This document shows, one piece after another, positions 25,223-33,479 of a DNA stretch of 64,000 nucleotides (its first letter is position 1; every line of letters starts with the position of its first letter). This DNA is from an uncultured Eubacteriales bacterium (GTDB lineage: Bacteria; Bacillota; Clostridia; Lachnospirales; Lachnospiraceae), in contig CASFID010000014.1 in NCBI GenBank assembly GCA_949294665.1, positions 62,001 through 126,000 of the forward strand, read 5' to 3'. Both the position numbers and the translations under genes were made by a program. The notes below the pieces were generated by a model, which worked only from the letters and a program-made list of their open reading frames with translations, searched no databases and had not been told where the DNA came from.

Positions 25223-25686
25223 ATGCTGATACTCTCCACTACCTGAACGATTTCGGGGAGGATATACTCCATATCCTCTTTTGCTGTCTTGGCGCTCTCC
25301 GGCAGATTCAGGATCAGAGTTTTCTTCCTGATACCTGCCTCCATGGATTCCAGGATGGCTTTCTTGGAATATCTGAGATTATAGGCGCGCAGCGCCTCCG
25401 GGATACCGGGGAGGAGTCGTTCTGCAACATCAGTGACTGCCTCGGCGGCACAGTCGCCGCTCTGATACCCCACAGCGCCGGCGGTCAGTATCAGTTCCAC
25501 CGATTCCGAATCGGCAAGCTGCGCGAGCACCGTCGAGACAACGTTCTTCTCCTGAGGAAGCGCTCCTGCCGCCTTCACCTCAAAACCGACCTGCTCCAGA
25601 AGACGTTTCAGCGCGGTCGCCGCCGCGCTTTCTGCCCTAGCTTTGTAAATTCCTGTATCTATCGCAAATATCGCTGCTCTCATCAT
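25219..25686 (-). CDS. MogA/MoaB-like protein with altered binding motif
   Basis: The 155-residue protein has the overall pattern of the molybdopterin-binding MogA/MoaB/CinA fold, including ILTAGAVGYQSGD in place of the usual TTGGTG-x-x-x-D, PGIPEALRAYNLRYSKKAIL and GIRKKTLILNLPES, which matches the C-terminal block of MogA well. The GGTG loop is lost, so molybdopterin adenylation is doubtful. No other molybdenum cofactor genes are near. AAGGGG precedes the ATG and it overlaps the MBL hydrolase by four bases, suggesting a joint reaction on an unknown, perhaps nucleotide-like, compound. Confidence 0.72.
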   Translation of the reverse strand: MMRAAIFAIDTGIYKARAESAAATALKRLLEQVGFEVKAAGALPQEKNVVSTVLAQLADSESVELILTAGAVGYQSGDCAAEAVTDVAERLLPGIPEALRAYNLRYSKKAILESMEAGIRKKTLILNLPESAKTAKEDMEYILPEIVQVVESISI

Positions 25687-25779
25687 ATGTAACCCCTTTC
25701 TTTTCGTTCCCCTCTCCTGCCTATTTCGCCTGCCTGACTCCTCTTTTTCCCCTCTTTCACAGCTGTCTCTTATATATTG

Positions 25780-27108
25780 TCATGTCCCGAGGATACGCTC
25801 CGCGATCCGGTTTGCGTTCTCGTAGATTTTCTCCTTTGCATCTCCGATATGGAAGACGCCGTCCTGATACAGGACGTTTCCGTCGATCATCGTCATCTTT
25901 ACATTCTGCTTGCTGGCGCTGTAAACGATGTTCTTTTCAATATTGTGGAGCGGCTGCATATTCGGCTGCATCAGATCGATCATGATAAGATCTGCCCTCT
26001 TCCCAGGCGCAATCCTGTCACAGTCCGTAAGTCCCATGGCATGCGCTCCGTTTATGACCGCCATTTTCAGCACCTCCATGGCGGGTACTGCTTCCGGATC
26101 ATCACAGAGAACTTTCTGCAGACCTGTCACAAGGAACATCTCCCGGAACATATCCAGACAGTTGTTGCTCGCCGCTCCGTCCGTTCCGATCGCAACCGGG
26201 ATGCCCAGATCCAGGTAACGCTTTACGGGAGCGATCCCGCTGGCGAGCTTCAGATTGGATGCCGGATTGGTCACAACGAAGATCCCTCTCTTCCGGATGA
26301 TCTCGAAATCGCCGTCGTCCATGTGCACGCCGTGGAACAGACCGCCGCCGTGCCGGAAGAGTCCCAGGGAATCCATGTAGGCCACAGGCGTCATACCGGA
26401 GCGCTCTCTGCATTCCTCGACTTCCCGTCTCGTCTCTGAACAGTGGACGTTGACCGGCGCCTTATATTTGTCGGCAAGCACGGACAGTCCTTCCATCAGT
26501 TCACGGCTTGTAGTATACTCCGCATGGAATCCGATCTGATAAGAGATCAGGCTGTCTTTCTTTCTGTTATACTTTATGAAATCATCTTCCACATCCTGTA
26601 CAGTCCCGCCGAAATCGTTGATATCCCCACACAACACCATGCGGAACCCCGTCTCCTCTGCCGCCTTCGCGGTCTCCGATTTCAGCTTGTACATATCGAA
26701 TGCGGAAGTAATGCCGCTTGTAAGGTATTCCATAACAGCGAGCTTTGTCAGCCAGTAGATATCATCCTCCGTGAGTTTGGCTTCCGCAGGAAACACTTTA
26801 TCAAAGAGCCACTCCTGAAGTTTCATATCGTCCGCATAGGAACGAAGGAACGTCATCGGGGAATGGGTGTGCGCGTTTTTAAAGCCGGGCATAATAAGAT
26901 TTCCTTTTGCGTCGATCTCCCGATCCCAATGCCCCTTTTCTTCTTCTGCATCCGAAGGGGCCTCCACGCCACCTTTCCATTTTTCATTCCCTGTTCCATA
27001 AGGCTTTACTCCTGTGATGCGGCCGTTCTCTATCTGGATCTCTCCCGGAAAAATATCCTGGCCTTCTTCCATTGTCAGTATCCTGGCATTATATATCCTT
27101 GTCTTCAT
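25780..27108 (-). CDS. mtaD: 5-methylthioadenosine/S-adenosylhomocysteine deaminase-like amidohydrolase
   Basis: MtaD-type enzymes deaminate methylthioadenosine or S-adenosylhomocysteine. The 442-residue protein has the metal-binding HTHSP near residue 64, a third histidine in VHCSETRREV, HGVHMDD, and GTDGAASNN, in the spacing of the TrzN/MtaD amidohydrolase family. I start at the ATG at 27108, with GAGGTGAG upstream; a longer frame reaching into the PNP gene is unlikely. PNP is immediately upstream, consistent with nucleoside salvage: a deaminase followed by a phosphorylase. Guanine or other aminohydrolase activity cannot be ruled out. Confidence 0.85.
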   Translation of the reverse strand: MKTRIYNARILTMEEGQDIFPGEIQIENGRITGVKPYGTGNEKWKGGVEAPSDAEEEKGHWDREIDAKGNLIMPGFKNAHTHSPMTFLRSYADDMKLQEWLFDKVFPAEAKLTEDDIYWLTKLAVMEYLTSGITSAFDMYKLKSETAKAAEETGFRMVLCGDINDFGGTVQDVEDDFIKYNRKKDSLISYQIGFHAEYTTSRELMEGLSVLADKYKAPVNVHCSETRREVEECRERSGMTPVAYMDSLGLFRHGGGLFHGVHMDDGDFEIIRKRGIFVVTNPASNLKLASGIAPVKRYLDLGIPVAIGTDGAASNNCLDMFREMFLVTGLQKVLCDDPEAVPAMEVLKMAVINGAHAMGLTDCDRIAPGKRADLIMIDLMQPNMQPLHNIEKNIVYSASKQNVKMTMIDGNVLYQDGVFHIGDAKEKIYENANRIAERILGT

Positions 27109-27158
27109 TTTTATCTCACCTCTTTTACCGCCCTTGCAGATCTGCTCCGGCATATCTT

Positions 27159-27989
27159 TCACATGGTTTCCATCTTCTCAATACTTCTCGTGACGAGTCT
27201 CTCGAATTCCTCCGCCCGTCTGTCCGCCACAGCCTGTACGTCCAGATGGCTCAGTTCCTCTTTGGAGAGACCGCTGGCCATGTTGGAGATACAGGAGACT
27301 CCGCACACGCGTATCCCGGCATGACGCGCCGCGATCGCTTCGCAGGCGGTGCTCATGCCCACTGCATCCGCTCCGAGGGTGGCATACATCCTTATCTCAG
27401 CCGGGCTTTCAAAATTCGGTCCTGACGTCTGGAGATAGACGCCCTGTTTCAGTTCGACCGCTTCCTCCTGCGCCGTCTTTTTTATCACTTCCATGAGTTC
27501 TCTGTCGTAGATGTGTGTCATATCCGGAAAGCGTTCCCCCAGTTCGGATACGTTCTCCCCGATCAGCGGCGACGGAACAAAGCTCGATATCTGATCTGTG
27601 ATCATCATGAAATCTCCGACCGAAAAGCTTTCGTTTATCCCTCCGGAAGCATTGGTGAGAAAGAGAATCTCGATTCCCATCTTCTTCATGAGCCTTACAG
27701 GGAGCACCACGTCTTCCATCGGATATCCTTCATAATAATGCACTCTGCCCTTCATGACAACAGCCGGAACCCTGCCAATATATCCCAGCAGGTATCTCCC
27801 GTCATGTCCCTGTACCGTCGAGACCGGGAATCCGGGGATATCGCCGTAGGGAATCTCCGTTTCTACTTTCATATTTTTTGCATATCCGCCCAGACCTGAG
27901 CCGAGGATCAGTCCCACTTTCGGGCTGAAGCCGGTCCTTGATCTGTAATATGCGCAGCATTTTTCCAGTTTCTCATATTGTCTGCTCAT
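27159..27989 (-). CDS. punA: Purine-nucleoside phosphorylase, trimeric type
   Basis: The 276-residue enzyme cleaves inosine or guanosine with phosphate. Family blocks are LILGSGLGGYA near residue 28, MKGRVHYYEGYP near 79, FLTNASGGIN near 109, GPNFESPAEIR near 190 and the base-binding ISNMASG near 236, all as in trimeric PNPs. It has a strong promoter with a perfect palindrome over its -10, and precedes mtaD by 50 bases. Methylthioinosine cleavage is an alternative that the mtaD neighbour would support. Confidence 0.92.
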   Translation of the reverse strand: MSRQYEKLEKCCAYYRSRTGFSPKVGLILGSGLGGYAKNMKVETEIPYGDIPGFPVSTVQGHDGRYLLGYIGRVPAVVMKGRVHYYEGYPMEDVVLPVRLMKKMGIEILFLTNASGGINESFSVGDFMMITDQISSFVPSPLIGENVSELGERFPDMTHIYDRELMEVIKKTAQEEAVELKQGVYLQTSGPNFESPAEIRMYATLGADAVGMSTACEAIAARHAGIRVCGVSCISNMASGLSKEELSHLDVQAVADRRAEEFERLVTRSIEKMETM

Positions 27990-28026
27990 CGTTTTATCTG
28001 TGCTGTCCTTTCCTGTTCTGTTTTAA

Positions 28027-28044
28027 CTGATATTATAATATCAG
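28027..28044. promoter_or_regulatory. Perfect 18-base palindrome over the punA -10
   Basis: CTGATATTATAATATCAG is its own reverse complement and covers the -10 and the start of the initially transcribed region, the position expected of a repressor operator. AT-richness makes part of the symmetry inherent to TATAAT-like sequence. Confidence 0.4.
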
Positions 28045-28060
28045 GAAGTTTCCGATTCAA
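28032..28060 (-). promoter_or_regulatory. Strong promoter of punA-mtaD
   Basis: TTGAAT, a 17-base spacer and a perfect TATAAT lie about 45 bases upstream of the start codon. Confidence 0.8.
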
Positions 28061-28094
28061 GCCTTTCTTTCATCCGGATCAGAAGAGTGTCCGC

Positions 28095-30800
28095 TCACTC
28101 CAGCGCTCCTCTTACCTTTTTTCTGCGGTCCATCCTCCGCTCGTTTCTTCCCGAAAAAGCTTTCGCCCTCGCATGGAGCAGGATTTTCCGACCTGCGGCG
28201 TTCCTCGTATATACAAGACGGAAATTCCCGATATAGGGACGCAGCGCAGCCCGGAAGCGTTCTGCTTTCTCCCTGCTGCCGGCAAACACCGTCGGAACAC
28301 AGAAATATTCTCTCGCTCTGTCGCTTTTTCCTCCATGACAGAGAAGATACCTCTGGTTTTCCACAGGCGCGAGCATCTCTCCGATCGTATCCGCATAGAC
28401 ATTCTTTTCTCTGTCCGTTCCGCCCTGCAGCCAGGCTGCGAAAGTCACTCCGTCTGTCTCTTCCGTCATCACGCGGCAGTCCGAGCGGATCTGCCCGTCC
28501 TCTCTGAGCGCCATCAGCACGCCTCTGCTCACTCCCTGAAAACGCCACATAGGAGTAAGCTGTCTTAGCAGCTTTCCGCCGAAGAGGACGCTCAGTGCGA
28601 GGAACAGCCCGGTGAGGGCAAAAAAGATTACCCGGCCCTCCCCCGCATTCTCCGGCAGTTTGATCCGGTACAGGATATTGCACAGTTCCCCCAGCGTTAT
28701 CATGATCTGCGCTCCAAGCACATGAAAGAAGTAGAATCCCGGTTTCATCCTCTTTGCCCCTGCTCTGTACTCATCTGTGACTTCCATCTTTCCTCCGGAG
28801 CAGACGGCCTTCTTCCACTGCTCTGCCACCACTTCCCTGTGAGCGCTCCGGCGCGCCATGTCCTCATTGATCCGGCGGACGCTCTTCCTGTCAAAAGGTC
28901 CTGATATCGTACTCAGCCGCTGCATACCGTTCTCTATGGCAGTTCCATCATAGCTGACGCAGAGGATCCCGTCCATACGCCGCTCAAGCGTATGGTAATC
29001 TTCCGAGAGTTCCGGTTCCGGTATTCCCATGCGTCGCTTCTCTTTCTGCTCCCCGGGCGGGGCAAGACAGACGAGATGCCAGATGTTGCTCACCTTGTAC
29101 GGATCCCTGGACCAGGTGCGGATCGCCCTTCCCCGCATCTGATTTCCCAGGACGTAAGAGCCGACAGAGCTTGCCAGGATAAGGGAATTGATGCAGGGGG
29201 AATCCCACCCCTCTCCGAGCAGGGATCTTGTCCCGATCAGGACTCCGACTTCTCCCTGTTCAAACAGATTGGTCATAGCCCTCATGTACGGTCCCATCCC
29301 GCCGTTTTGAACGACCTGACTGTATCCAAGCGGTTCTCCCTCCCTGTTCGTAAGCTGCCTGAAAATCGGTTCCGGATTTCCTCCCTCGCGTATCTCCCGG
29401 GTAAAGGCTTCCCTGGCAGGATCCGGTATTATGAGCATGCTCCCGCAGAGGACGCCAAGTCTCCTGCACGTCCCTCTCCTTCTGAGCAGTTCAAAGACCG
29501 GAATAACTCCTGTGGACTGGACCGCACGGTCTTCCTTTCCGATGGCGTTCATATACTCTTTTCGGATATGGTCTGTCAGAATCAGCATACGAAGCCCTTC
29601 GCCCATGGAAGACGACTCGCAGGAGACGATATCCAGGATACTGTCCAGTTTTCCCCTGCTGTTAGTCAGAAGCTTCTCTATCTTATCGCTGACAAGAAAG
29701 CGAACCTTCTTCTTCTCGATCAGTCCCCGGGACCTCAGCTGCCGGATCAGGGCATCCCTGTATTCCTCTGTACAGTCATAGGAGGAACTGTCGTCATAGA
29801 GGAATCCCTGCAGAAGCCGTTCCATCCATTTTTCTGACATCTCCGGCATCTTTTTGACACCGAGCAGTTCCAGCCATCTCCATGAAAAAGGAATGCCCCG
29901 AGACTGACAGAAAATGAGAAGGGCAGACAGATATCCGGGATCTTCCAGCATGGCGTCAAAATATTCCTCCCCGCCGGCCAGAGCCGGATGAGAGGACAAA
30001 GCCGTTTGCAGAGATCCATCCTCCATCAGACGTGCGAACATCTCCTCCGCGTTTCGGCGGAAAGCCAGTACCTCTTCCTCTTCTTCTCCCGACGGATAGC
30101 TGAACCATACATAGTCCTGATGCGGGCATAGACTCCCCTCTTTTACCAGTTCCGGAACCGTGATCTCCGCATCGATAGGTCCGCACAGTTTTGTATACCT
30201 TTCCCATTGTGCCGGCGTCGCATCATAAGGCGGCGTTGCCGTAAGAGCGATCACAGTCACATCTCCCATCCGGGACATGAAATCCTCCAGAGCTTTCCAC
30301 CATTCATTTTTCAGATGATGACACTCATCCAGACATATCGTGCCGATACACGATTCTTTCACCGTCTTTACAAGGTTTATATCCGTAAGATCGATCTCTT
30401 CCCTGCCGCTGCCGTCCTCTCTTTCCTCCGTTTCCTTTTTCCCCGTCATGCCGCAGAAAAGTGTCTGATATGTGATCGATGTGATCGTCCCGGGATTCCT
30501 GATATCGTTCGAGAGGAACGAGCCATCCGGCATCCCCGCCCCGCTTCCGTGTATCAGAAAGGATTGTTCTGTCCTCTCCAGCCACTGCTGGCGTATGACG
30601 ATCCTGGGAGAGAGGATTAGACAGGGACGCCCTGTTCTTCGTATCAGTTCGATGCCAAGCGTCGTCTTTCCCGCTCCCGGCGCAGCGACGATGTGGATCC
30701 TGCCGTCCTCCAGATAGCGGTCCGCTTCCCCCAGCACTCTGGCCTGGTACTCTCTCCATTCTCCCCGAAATGAAAGGATTCCGTCATATACGTTCTTCAT
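28095..30800 (-). CDS. SF2 helicase-like protein with two membrane segments
   Basis: The 901-residue protein has a DEAD/DEAH-type core: Walker A APGAGKTT (40-47), motif Ia LSPRIVIRQQW (63-73), DECH box (158-161), TATPP motif III (187-191), GTRSLLGEGWDSP (523-535) and motif VI QMRGRAIRTW (554-563). A long helical insertion lies between the two halves (about 230-400). After the core come two hydrophobic segments (about 688-711 and 723-743) and a 150-residue basic-ended C-terminal domain with no family I recognise. Membrane anchoring of a helicase is unusual. TTAAGGAG precedes the ATG. It is a single gene with its own promoter; nucleic acid substrate and role, possibly defence, are unknown. Confidence 0.85.
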   Translation of the reverse strand: MKNVYDGILSFRGEWREYQARVLGEADRYLEDGRIHIVAAPGAGKTTLGIELIRRTGRPCLILSPRIVIRQQWLERTEQSFLIHGSGAGMPDGSFLSNDIRNPGTITSITYQTLFCGMTGKKETEEREDGSGREEIDLTDINLVKTVKESCIGTICLDECHHLKNEWWKALEDFMSRMGDVTVIALTATPPYDATPAQWERYTKLCGPIDAEITVPELVKEGSLCPHQDYVWFSYPSGEEEEEVLAFRRNAEEMFARLMEDGSLQTALSSHPALAGGEEYFDAMLEDPGYLSALLIFCQSRGIPFSWRWLELLGVKKMPEMSEKWMERLLQGFLYDDSSSYDCTEEYRDALIRQLRSRGLIEKKKVRFLVSDKIEKLLTNSRGKLDSILDIVSCESSSMGEGLRMLILTDHIRKEYMNAIGKEDRAVQSTGVIPVFELLRRRGTCRRLGVLCGSMLIIPDPAREAFTREIREGGNPEPIFRQLTNREGEPLGYSQVVQNGGMGPYMRAMTNLFEQGEVGVLIGTRSLLGEGWDSPCINSLILASSVGSYVLGNQMRGRAIRTWSRDPYKVSNIWHLVCLAPPGEQKEKRRMGIPEPELSEDYHTLERRMDGILCVSYDGTAIENGMQRLSTISGPFDRKSVRRINEDMARRSAHREVVAEQWKKAVCSGGKMEVTDEYRAGAKRMKPGFYFFHVLGAQIMITLGELCNILYRIKLPENAGEGRVIFFALTGLFLALSVLFGGKLLRQLTPMWRFQGVSRGVLMALREDGQIRSDCRVMTEETDGVTFAAWLQGGTDREKNVYADTIGEMLAPVENQRYLLCHGGKSDRAREYFCVPTVFAGSREKAERFRAALRPYIGNFRLVYTRNAAGRKILLHARAKAFSGRNERRMDRRKKVRGALE

Positions 30801-30818
30801 CTGTCTTTCTCCTTAAGT

Positions 30819-30853
30819 GTTCCCGCAGGAAGCCTGATGCTCCCTGCGGGAAC
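30819..30853 (-). other. Strong stem-loop at the 5' end of the helicase transcript
   Basis: An 11-base perfect stem GTTCCCGCAGG/CCTGCGGGAAC with a 13-base loop lies about seven bases after the predicted start site and 19 bases before the start codon. It has no T-run on either strand, so it is not a normal terminator of spoIVA. A 5' stabiliser or protein-binding hairpin is plausible. Confidence 0.6.
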
Positions 30854-30866
30854 GATGTATACCGCT

Positions 30867-30895
30867 ATTATACTCTCTGGATAAGCGCTTGTCGA
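30867..30895 (-). promoter_or_regulatory. Promoter of the helicase gene
   Basis: TCGACA, a 17-base spacer and a perfect TATAAT sit between spoIVA and the helicase gene. Confidence 0.75.
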
Positions 30896-30907
30896 GAGAA
30901 CAGTCGC

Positions 30908-32380
30908 TCAGATTATGATGCAGACCAGACCTCCGTTTGTGTCATTTACGATCTTCTGCATGGAATCCTGAAGTTTGACCTGGCTCTCATCATTGATCAT
31001 GGCGATCTTATTTCTCATACCGTCCATCACGAGCTCCTCCACTGTCTTTCCGAAGATGTTCGTTCCCCAAACGCCCTGAGGCGTCTCACTCTCCTTCCTG
31101 ATATACTCTGCCAGGTCTTCCGCCTGCTTCTCGCTGCCCACGATCGGAGCGATCTCTGTTTCGATATTGGCGCGTATCATATGGATCGACGGCGCTTCCG
31201 AACGGATCTTTACGCCGAATTTACTGCCCTGTTTGATGATGACCGGTTCCTCCAGTCTGATATCCTCTTTTGCCGGAGTAACCACGCCGTATCCTTTCAT
31301 CTTCACATTTGCAAATGCATCTTTTAATCCACTCAGCTCTTCTCTCATAGACGAGAGTTCTTTCACCATTGAGATGAGCTCATACTCGCCCCGGATCTGC
31401 ATGCCGGTAAGTTCGCTTAAGATCTCGTAATAATACTCCTGCGCATAACTGATCTGTATCTGCACCTTCCCTGAATCCATCTCGATCCGGGAGACACTTA
31501 TCTCCTGGATATACGGGCTCTCCGTCCTGATCTCAAGGGAGACGATGCTTCGGACGTCCTCCAGATCTTTCATGAGCAGTCGGGCCTGCTCCAGAAGGTC
31601 TTTCTTGATCCGGTGGTCCCTTGAGAGCATTTCCACCCACTTCGGCACATAGAACTCCACCTCTGTGATCGGAAATTCATAGAGCACCTGCCGCATGATC
31701 TCGTGGATATCTTCCGTCTTCATCTGTTCGCAGTTCACCGGGACGACCGCCGCCCCGTATTTTTTCTCCAGTTCGTCTTTTAATGTTTTCGTCTCTTCGG
31801 CATATGGTTTCCTGCAGTTGAGGAGGATGACAAAAGGCTTCCCGATCGACTTGAGCTCACGTATCGTCTTCTCCTCCGCCTCTATGTAATTTTCCCGCGG
31901 AATCTCTGTGACGCTCCCGTCGGTCGTCACGACAAACCCGATCGTCGCATGATCGTGAATGACTTTTTCCGTTCCTATGGCCGCGGCTTTCGTAAAGGGG
32001 ATCTCATACTCGAACCAGGGAGTCTTTACCTGTCTCTCCACTTCATTCTCTATATATCCGGAAGCTCCCTCTACCACAAATCCAACGCAGTCGATAAGAC
32101 GGAGCTTTACCTCTACGTCCTCGGAAAGCCGGACCGACGCCGCGTCCTTCGGGACAAATTTCGGCTCTGTCGTCATAATGGCAGTGCCGGAGGCAGCCTG
32201 GGGAAGTTCATCTTTCGTCCGCTCTCTTGCATGCTCATCTGTCATGTTCGGAAGGACGAGTAGATCCATAAATCTCCTGATAAAAGTCGATTTGCCTGTC
32301 CGTACCGGGCCGACCACGCCGATATAGATCTCTCCGTTCGTACGCGCTTTCATATCTCTGTATACCTGAAATGAATCCAT
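30908..32380 (-). CDS. spoIVA: Stage IV sporulation protein A
   Basis: SpoIVA is the ATPase that polymerises on the forespore outer membrane as the basement layer of the spore coat. The 490-residue protein matches it along its length: a P-loop GVVGPVRTGKST near residue 22, then the long middle and C-terminal segments with no frameshift, ending in NDTNGGLVCIII. AAGGGGG lies seven bases before the ATG. A sequence fitting the sigma-E consensus lies 28 bases upstream. It marks the organism as an endospore former, at least by ancestry. Confidence 0.96.
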   Translation of the reverse strand: MDSFQVYRDMKARTNGEIYIGVVGPVRTGKSTFIRRFMDLLVLPNMTDEHARERTKDELPQAASGTAIMTTEPKFVPKDAASVRLSEDVEVKLRLIDCVGFVVEGASGYIENEVERQVKTPWFEYEIPFTKAAAIGTEKVIHDHATIGFVVTTDGSVTEIPRENYIEAEEKTIRELKSIGKPFVILLNCRKPYAEETKTLKDELEKKYGAAVVPVNCEQMKTEDIHEIMRQVLYEFPITEVEFYVPKWVEMLSRDHRIKKDLLEQARLLMKDLEDVRSIVSLEIRTESPYIQEISVSRIEMDSGKVQIQISYAQEYYYEILSELTGMQIRGEYELISMVKELSSMREELSGLKDAFANVKMKGYGVVTPAKEDIRLEEPVIIKQGSKFGVKIRSEAPSIHMIRANIETEIAPIVGSEKQAEDLAEYIRKESETPQGVWGTNIFGKTVEELVMDGMRNKIAMINDESQVKLQDSMQKIVNDTNGGLVCIII

Positions 32381-32407
32381 AAAGATACCCCCTTATTCTG
32401 CTGATAC

Positions 32408-32436
32408 AGTGTATGCCGCAGAAGCCGGGGGTATGC
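32408..32436 (-). promoter_or_regulatory. Sigma-E-like sporulation promoter of spoIVA
   Basis: The minus strand reads GCATACC, a 14-base spacer and CATACACT. The -10 fits the mother-cell sigma-E consensus CATACAMT fully and the -35 fits five of seven positions of KMATATW. spoIVA is a sigma-E gene in Bacillus, so position and identity agree. Confidence 0.7.
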
Positions 32437-32462
32437 CTTGTATTTTTTCAATTACATGTCCG

Positions 32463-33476
32463 TTATTCATCCCAGATCAGAGAACTGTTCTCACTGCGCG
32501 ACTCTCTCATCATCAGGTCGTTCACAGCCTTCGCCGGAGATTTCCCGTCAAAGAGAACTGCGTTCACTTCATTGACAATGGGCATGGATACATCGTATTT
32601 TTCCGCAAGTCTGGCCGCTGCTTTCGCAGAATAGACTCCCTCCACGACCATCCTGACCTCATCCATGGCCTCCTGCACGGACATCCCCTGTCCGATAAGA
32701 TATCCTGCCCTGCGGTTACGGCTGTGTACGCTTGCGCAGGTGACGATCAGATCTCCGATCCCCGTAAGGCCGGTAAAGCTCTCGATCTTACCGCCCATTT
32801 TCACGCCGAGCCGCGCGATCTCTGCGATCCCCCTTGTGATAAGAGCCGCTTTTGTATTATCCCCGTAGCCGAGCCCATCCGCGATGCCCGCCGCCAGCGC
32901 GATCACATTCTTAAGAGAGCCTCCCAGCTCGATCCCCAGGATATCCGGACTTGTGTAGACGCGGAACACATTGCTGATGAAAGCCGACTGGAGATACTCA
33001 GCCGTCTTTCTCGTCTTCGCCCCGATCACGCATGTCGTGGGAAGTCTGCGCCCTACTTCCTCCGCGTGGCTTGGTCCTGAGAGGACTGCAACGTCCGCCT
33101 GCGGGATCTCCTGTTCGATCTGTCTGGACAGAGTCATTAGCGTAGACTCTTCTATCCCCTTCGCCACATCCACTATGATCTGACCTTCCGCGACATAAGG
33201 CTTCATCTTGCGCGCCGTCTCCCTTGTATAAGGGGACGGGACGGCCAGCACGAGAAAGTCCCGCCCCCTCACCGCGTATTCCAGATCTCCTGTGATCTCC
33301 ATATCATCGGATAGTCTGACTCCGGGAAGCTTGAGTTCATGCTCTCTTTTCTCCCGCAGCATCTTCACTTCGTTTTCGTCGATGGACCAGATCGTCACCT
33401 GATGTCCGTTGTCATGGAGCAGGACCGACAGTGCGGTCCCCCAGCTCCCGGCGCCCAGTACACTTACATTTGCCAT
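32463..33476 (-). CDS. gpsA: Glycerol-3-phosphate dehydrogenase, NAD(P)-dependent
   Basis: GpsA reduces dihydroxyacetone phosphate to glycerol-3-phosphate for phospholipids. The 337-residue protein has the N-terminal Rossmann motif VLGAGSWGTALS, then SGPSHAEEV and the substrate region SLKNVIALAAGI with catalytic lysine, and GIGDLIVTCASVHSRNRRAG. It starts three bases after plsY stops, which fits a shared supply of precursor for the acyltransferase. Confidence 0.96.
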   Translation of the reverse strand: MANVSVLGAGSWGTALSVLLHDNGHQVTIWSIDENEVKMLREKREHELKLPGVRLSDDMEITGDLEYAVRGRDFLVLAVPSPYTRETARKMKPYVAEGQIIVDVAKGIEESTLMTLSRQIEQEIPQADVAVLSGPSHAEEVGRRLPTTCVIGAKTRKTAEYLQSAFISNVFRVYTSPDILGIELGGSLKNVIALAAGIADGLGYGDNTKAALITRGIAEIARLGVKMGGKIESFTGLTGIGDLIVTCASVHSRNRRAGYLIGQGMSVQEAMDEVRMVVEGVYSAKAAARLAEKYDVSMPIVNEVNAVLFDGKSPAKAVNDLMMRESRSENSSLIWDE

Positions 33477-33479
33477 GAT

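Noticed and set aside
28085..28100. Small hairpin GAGTG/CACTC at the helicase stop codon
   Set aside because: Only five pairs and a short TTCT tail; too weak to call.
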